DNA of 64,000 nucleotides. Origin: Pseudomonas sp. ANT_H4. Lineage in GTDB: Bacteria > Pseudomonadota > Gammaproteobacteria > Pseudomonadales > Pseudomonadaceae. The notes beneath the pieces are model-generated. The model was not told the origin of the DNA. It did not search any database and saw only the letters and a program-made list of their open reading frames with translations. The stretch is taken from NCBI RefSeq assembly GCF_008369295.1, contig NZ_VOBG01000008.1, positions 161,842 to 225,841 on the forward strand. Direction: 5' to 3'. Shown one piece after another: positions 60,046-64,000 of this stretch (positions are counted from its first letter, which is position 1; every line of letters begins with the position of its first letter). A program made the position numbers and the translations under genes.

Positions 60046-61018
60046 AACCGTCGACGACCGCCAGCAACAAGCGATGAAACGCGTGCTGCTGGCAACGGTA
60101 CCCGGCTTGCTGGTGCTGTTCTGGCTGTACGGCTGGGGGGTGTTGATCAATCTGCTGCTGGCCTGCATTTGTGCGTTGACGGTAGAAGCCGGGGTCCATC
60201 GCCTACGCGGTCGCCGCCTCGGCATTCCCGCCAGCGATCTCAGCGGCTTGGTGAGCGCAACCTTGCTGGCCCTGGCGCTACCGCCTTATTGTCCGTGGTG
60301 GCTATGTGTAGCGGCTGTGAGCAGTGCATTACTGTTGGGCAAACACGTGTATGGCGCCAGCCAGAACCCTTTCAATCCGGCCATGGTCGGTTATGCGTTG
60401 ATGCTGGTGGCCTTTCCTCAACCGATGACCCACTGGCCAGCCTCCCAAGGCCTGGACCTGCTGGCCGGCCTGCAACAGGTGTTCGGTATGCAGGGGAATA
60501 CCCCCGATGCCTGGGCCCAGGCGACGGCGCTGGATGCCCTGCGCATCAATAAAAGCCTGACCATCGACGAGCTGTTCGCCAGCAGCCCGGCCTTCGGCCA
60601 TATCGCCGGCAAAGGCAGTGAATGGGTGAACCTGGCATTTCTCATTGGAGGGCTTTTTCTGCTGCAGCGAAGGGTGTTCAGTTGGCACGCGCCAGTGGGC
60701 ATGCTCGCCAGCCTGTTCGTGATCAGCCTGCTGTTCTGGAACGGCTCCGGGTCCGACTCCCATGGTTCGCCGCTGTTTCATCTGTTCTCTGGCGCGACCA
60801 TGCTCGGGGCATTTTTTATAGTCACCGAGCCGGTATCGGGCGCCAAAAGCCCGCGATCGCGTTTACTTTTTGGTGCCGGCGTGGGGTTGCTGACGCATCT
60901 GATTCGTACGTGGGGCGGTTACCCTGATGGTGTGGCGTTTGCCGTGCTGCTGATGAATCTGGCGGTGCCAGCGCTGGAACGCCTGGCGACGCCCAAACCG
61001 CAATCGGTGGACGTATGA
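60032..61018 (+). CDS. rsxD: Electron transport complex subunit RsxD
   Basis: A 328-residue membrane flavoprotein of the RnfD/NqrB family. Many spans are visible ([24 protein letters not shown]-type segments), and SGAT in [13 protein letters not shown] is the FMN-threonine site. [18 protein letters not shown] is conserved. It starts inside the end of rsxB; rsxC is absent between them. Confidence 0.92.
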   Translation: MSALETVDDRQQQAMKRVLLATVPGLLVLFWLYGWGVLINLLLACICALTVEAGVHRLRGRRLGIPASDLSGLVSATLLALALPPYCPWWLCVAAVSSALLLGKHVYGASQNPFNPAMVGYALMLVAFPQPMTHWPASQGLDLLAGLQQVFGMQGNTPDAWAQATALDALRINKSLTIDELFASSPAFGHIAGKGSEWVNLAFLIGGLFLLQRRVFSWHAPVGMLASLFVISLLFWNGSGSDSHGSPLFHLFSGATMLGAFFIVTEPVSGAKSPRSRLLFGAGVGLLTHLIRTWGGYPDGVAFAVLLMNLAVPALERLATPKPQSVDV

Positions 61019-61626
61019 AGTCCGCCAGAGGACTCTTGATCGTGCTGTTGGTCGCCGTGACGGGGGCAGCCCTGACCCTGGCCGTGCAGCAACTGACCTC
61101 CAGTCGCATCGCCTCGCAGCAACGCGAGCTGCAAAGCCGAGTCTTTCTGGACGCCTTGCCCATCTCAAGTTACGACAACCAGCCACTGGAGCATCCGCTG
61201 GCAGTGAAGCCATTGGTACTGAACAACAGCCAACTGCTCAATGGATACCTCGCCACCTTGTCAGGGCAACCCAGCGCCGTGTTGCTGCGTTCTCAAACCA
61301 CCGGCTACGGCGGTAGCATCGAACTGTTGATCGTCATCGCCAGCAACGGGAAACTGCTGGGAGTGAAAACCCTGAAACAGTCGGAAACCCCAAGCCTGGG
61401 TGGACATATCTCTGAGGCCGGGAATCCCTGGCTTTCGGCGTTCCAGGGACTTTCGCGCAGCAACCCGCAGGATTCGTCCTGGGCCTTGAAGAAAGACAAC
61501 GGGCAACTCGATCAAATGGCCGGCGCAACCATTACCTCCCGCGCAGTGATCAACGCGGTCCACGATGCCTTGCGTTACTTTGATGAACATCGTCAGCACC
61601 TGCTGGAGGTACCTGCCCGTGACTAA
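61015..61626 (+). CDS. rsxG: Electron transport complex subunit RsxG
   Basis: A 203-residue single-span periplasmic flavoprotein. After an N-terminal anchor (GLLIVLLVAVTGAALTLAV), the FMN site is MAGATITSRAV near residue 170. HISEAGNPWLSAFQG is typical. It overlaps rsxD by four bases. Confidence 0.94.
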   Translation: MKSARGLLIVLLVAVTGAALTLAVQQLTSSRIASQQRELQSRVFLDALPISSYDNQPLEHPLAVKPLVLNNSQLLNGYLATLSGQPSAVLLRSQTTGYGGSIELLIVIASNGKLLGVKTLKQSETPSLGGHISEAGNPWLSAFQGLSRSNPQDSSWALKKDNGQLDQMAGATITSRAVINAVHDALRYFDEHRQHLLEVPARD

Positions 61627-62125
61627 ATCTGGCGGTCTGGCCGGCTCATTGATGCTTGCGCCGCTGATAGGTGTCAGCGACACACTGCCCAAGGCTCTGA
61701 GCTTCTGGGTGCTGGCGGTGTTGATTGTGACAATGTACGGCTTGAGCATGGGGTTGGTGCGAAACCGCCTGAATGGCCGACTGCAACTGATCGCTAGTTC
61801 ATTGCTGGCCGCGACCTGGGTCAGTTGCGTGCAGTTGGCCTTGCAGGCCTTTGCATTGAGCCTGTCTCGGGACCTGGGCATTTACCTGGCACTGATCAGC
61901 GTTCAGTGTGTGCTGCTTGAGTCCACCGGCTTTTTCCAGACCGACCAGGTCAAGGCGCACCTTCAACTGTTCGGCATATTTGGCCTGCTGCTGGCAGCCC
62001 TGGGCTTATTACGCCCTTTATTGGGTGGCAGCTCCTTCGCCACACTCGCACCGGGAGGGTTTATCCTGCTCGGATTGCTGCTCGCCGGGTGGCAGGCCTG
62101 GGGCCAACACTCAAAACCACATTGA
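61619..62125 (+). CDS. rsxE: Electron transport complex subunit RsxE
   Basis: A 168-residue membrane protein starting at GTG 61619, nine bases after GGAGG and overlapping the rsxG stop. Six spans are likely. The first cysteine of the family is lost (MLAP in place of GLCP) but the second remains (LISVQCVLLES). With rsxA this leaves one of four ligands of the expected membrane [2Fe-2S] site. Confidence 0.82.
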   Translation: MTKSGGLAGSLMLAPLIGVSDTLPKALSFWVLAVLIVTMYGLSMGLVRNRLNGRLQLIASSLLAATWVSCVQLALQAFALSLSRDLGIYLALISVQCVLLESTGFFQTDQVKAHLQLFGIFGLLLAALGLLRPLLGGSSFATLAPGGFILLGLLLAGWQAWGQHSKPH

Positions 62126-62150
62126 CCGTTTGCAAGGAACCGCTCGCCCC

Positions 62151-62789
62151 ATGAATGCTGCAAAACGCCTGGAAATTTTTCGTCGATTTCACGAAGACAA
62201 TCCAGAACCGAAAACCGAACTGGCCTACTCCTCGCCGTTCGAGTTGCTGATTGCCGTGATTTTGTCGGCGCAGTCAACGGATGTCGGCGTCAATAAGGCC
62301 ACCGCCAAATTGTTTCCAGTGGCTAACACCCCGGCAGCCATCTACGCCCTTGGGGTTGAAGGATTGTCCGAGTACATCAAGACCATCGGTCTGTACAACA
62401 GCAAGGCGAAAAACGTCATAGAGACCTGCCGCATGCTGGTGGAGCTTCACGCCAGTGAAGTGCCGCAAACCCGCGAAGCCCTCGAAGCCCTGCCAGGAGT
62501 GGGACGCAAGACCGCCAACGTTGTGCTCAACACGGCGTTTCGCCAACTGACTATGGCGGTGGACACCCATATCTTCCGCGTCAGCAACCGCACCGGGTTG
62601 GCACCCGGAAAGAATGTGGTGGAGGTAGAGAAACAGCTGATGAAGTTTATACCCAAGCCTTACTTGCTCGATTCCCACCACTGGTTGATTCTCCATGGGC
62701 GCTATGTCTGCCAAGCCCGCAAGCCCCGCTGCGGCAGCTGCCGTATCGAGGATCTGTGCGAATACAAGGAAAAGACTTCCGACGATTGA
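62151..62789 (+). CDS. nth: Endonuclease III
   Basis: A 212-residue base-excision glycosylase/AP lyase. The helix-hairpin-helix LPGVGRKTANVVL, the catalytic lysine (GRKTA) and the aspartate in VDTHIFRVSNR are present. A C-x6-C-x2-C-x5-C [4Fe-4S] site (CQARKPRCGSCRIEDLC) closes it. It follows rsxE as in other Pseudomonas. Confidence 0.97.
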   Translation: MNAAKRLEIFRRFHEDNPEPKTELAYSSPFELLIAVILSAQSTDVGVNKATAKLFPVANTPAAIYALGVEGLSEYIKTIGLYNSKAKNVIETCRMLVELHASEVPQTREALEALPGVGRKTANVVLNTAFRQLTMAVDTHIFRVSNRTGLAPGKNVVEVEKQLMKFIPKPYLLDSHHWLILHGRYVCQARKPRCGSCRIEDLCEYKEKTSDD

Positions 62790-62896
62790 GTAACTATTAC
62801 CTTTATTGATCAGTCGATTGAAAAAATCTTTTTTACCCGGTCGACGTTTATCGTTATAAGGAGCGCCAACGGCAGTCTTAGCCTGGAGTTAACCTT

Positions 62897-63079
62897 ATGA
62901 GCACTGGCAAGGAACAACTGGATGCAGAAGACGACTTTGTTGCCGCGGAATCTGATGAGGCAACGGAAGCGCCGCTAGAAGTGGCCAAGACCAATCTGAG
63001 CAAACGCCGCACCATCGATAACCTATTGGAAGAGCGACGCTTGCGAAAGCAACTGGCTGATTACGATTTCGATCTCTAA
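62897..63079 (+). CDS. PA3496-family small protein (60 aa)
   Basis: Starts at ATG 62897 behind GGAG. The N-terminal half is acidic (EDDFVAAESDEATEAP), and the C-terminal half holds LSKRRTIDNLLEERRLRKQL. It lies after nth as PA3496 does. Its family has been linked to envelope integrity; no further role is visible. Confidence 0.85.
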   Translation: MSTGKEQLDAEDDFVAAESDEATEAPLEVAKTNLSKRRTIDNLLEERRLRKQLADYDFDL

Positions 63080-63101
63080 TTACGACAGGTCATGAGCAGA
63101 A

Positions 63102-63126
63102 GCCTCCCTTGCGGAGGCTTTTTTCT
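63102..63126 (+). terminator. Terminator after the PA3496-like gene
   Basis: GCCTCC-CTTGC-GGAGGC followed by TTTTTT; it also faces the convergent response regulator gene. Confidence 0.83.
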
Positions 63127-63156
63127 CCCGTTTGCAGGCCTGGGGCTTTGCGTCTG

Positions 63157-63789
63157 CTAGACCAGGCCGTTGCGTTGAGCCAACTCGATCAGGTCAACCA
63201 GGGACCGCGCATTGAGCTTCAGTAACAAGCGCGTTTTGTAGGTACTCACGGTTTTGTTACTCAGGAACACTCCATCGGCGATCTCCTTGTTGGTCTTGCC
63301 CCGGGCCAGTTGCTGCAGCACCATCATTTCCCGCCCGGAAAGACGCTCGACCATCTGCGCCTCACTGGCGCTACCCAACGTGGATCGCACGGAGTTGAGT
63401 GCCTGGTTGGGAAAATAGCTGTAGCCAGACAGCACGGCCTTGATAGCGCTCAAGAGCTCGGTCAGATCCTGCTGTTTACACACGTAGCCCGCAGCGCCTG
63501 CCTGCATGCAACGCATGGAGAAGTGGCCTGGGGCCTGAGATGTCAGCACCAGCACCTTGAAGGGCTGAGCCTGTTTAGTGGAGGACAATCTGCAAATAAC
63601 GTCCAGACCATCAAGTTTGGGAATACCAATATCAAGTATGACGATGTCAGGCATATGCTCGCGGGCAAGTTGCAAAGCATCGACACCGTTGTCGGTCTCG
63701 GCGACGACCTCATAACCATGACGTTCCATTAGCATACGTACAGCAAGACGAATGACGGGATGATCATCCACGATCAGCACTTTATTCAT
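63157..63789 (-). CDS. LuxR/FixJ-type response regulator
   Basis: A 210-residue two-domain regulator. The receiver has DDHP at 8-11, the phospho-acceptor D in IVILDIGIPKLDG and the lysine in GYVCKQQDL. The C-terminal HTH_LuxR reads LSGREMMVLQQLARGKTNKEI. Start is ATG 63789; TTG 63801 is also open. No sensor kinase is in view. An IS element ends about 90 bases upstream. Confidence 0.9.
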   Translation of the reverse strand: MNKVLIVDDHPVIRLAVRMLMERHGYEVVAETDNGVDALQLAREHMPDIVILDIGIPKLDGLDVICRLSSTKQAQPFKVLVLTSQAPGHFSMRCMQAGAAGYVCKQQDLTELLSAIKAVLSGYSYFPNQALNSVRSTLGSASEAQMVERLSGREMMVLQQLARGKTNKEIADGVFLSNKTVSTYKTRLLLKLNARSLVDLIELAQRNGLV

Positions 63790-63879
63790 GGGCAAGTCCA
63801 ATTTCGCTGTTCGAGTTATTTAGAGCCCGCACAATAGCCTAGTCGTTTCATCCTTGGCATAGCTCTCCCCCCCTGGATT

Positions 63880-64000
63880 TGCCCCTACAAAACCGGACAC
63901 CAACTCCCTGTTAAATTGGTGCTGCCGCCAAGCGCCTGAACTCCCTCGGTGAGCGATAGTTCAAAGCGCTGTGCGGATGCTGCTCGTTGTAATGTTCAAA
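63880..64000 (-). mobile_element. IS3-family element, 3' end (partial)
   Basis: The minus strand encodes the last 29 residues of an OrfB-type transposase (FEHYNEQHPHSALNYRSPRE, then FRRLAAAPI, stop at 63911-63913). The segment TGCCCCTACAAAACCGG from 63880 resembles an IS3 terminal repeat. The body lies beyond the window. Confidence 0.85.

Overview
This window is a Pseudomonas chromosome segment of the P. fluorescens/putida type. About 80% of it is one lambda-like siphovirus prophage (before position 1 to about 51,280), and the rest is host core genome. The host assignment rests on the core genes to the right: mutS, fdxA, the small RNA RsmZ with its GacA upstream box, apbC/mrp, metG, an rsx/rnf operon, nth, a PA3496-like gene and a REP palindrome.

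Prophage left half (1-33,167, minus strand), read in transcription order from the right: Cro and a CII-family protein, two ParB-like proteins, an O-like initiator with five iterons inside its gene, a P-position protein, nin-region genes (NinX, NinB, NinG and microproteins), a Q-position gene, two small membrane proteins (holin candidates), an Ntn hydrolase, a metallopeptidase, terminase, portal, MuF, a Tad2/DUF2829 anti-defence protein, scaffold, capsid, connectors, tail terminator, tail tube, a G/GT pair with a -1 slippery heptamer, tape measure, and tail tip genes M, L, K, I and J. J runs off the window. Two HNH-like homing genes flank K, and a lipoprotein sits between K and I. No endolysin is visible; it may lie beyond J.

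Prophage right half (33,259-51,261, plus strand): the CI repressor with three operators spaced exactly 24 bp apart, a toxin-antitoxin-like pair with its own dyad operators, lipoproteins, a second operator-bearing promoter with boxA and a structured leader, a second copy of tail assembly gene I, a tRNA-like RNA closed by a 20-bp stem, a train of small overlapping early genes, ERF annealase and YqaJ exonuclease, an orphan DNA methyltransferase, an excisionase-like DUF4224 protein and a tyrosine integrase. The integrase ends 51 bp before mutS, so the prophage occupies the mutS-side flank known as a prophage/tailocin locus in Pseudomonas.

Host part (51,313-64,000): mutS, fdxA, rsmZ (minus), apbC (minus), metG, rsxA-B-D-G-E (no rsxC), nth, a PA3496-like gene, a LuxR-type response regulator (minus), and the 3' end of an IS3-family transposase at the right edge.

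Logic of the prophage: CI holds divergent pR and pRM, and probably a distal early promoter, shut. On induction Cro, O and P replicate from the iteron origin, ERF and the exonuclease recombine, the Q-position gene may turn on the long late operon, and integrase with DUF4224 excises. The TA pair, lipoproteins and gpI paralogue look like accessory genes (morons) that could act in the lysogen.
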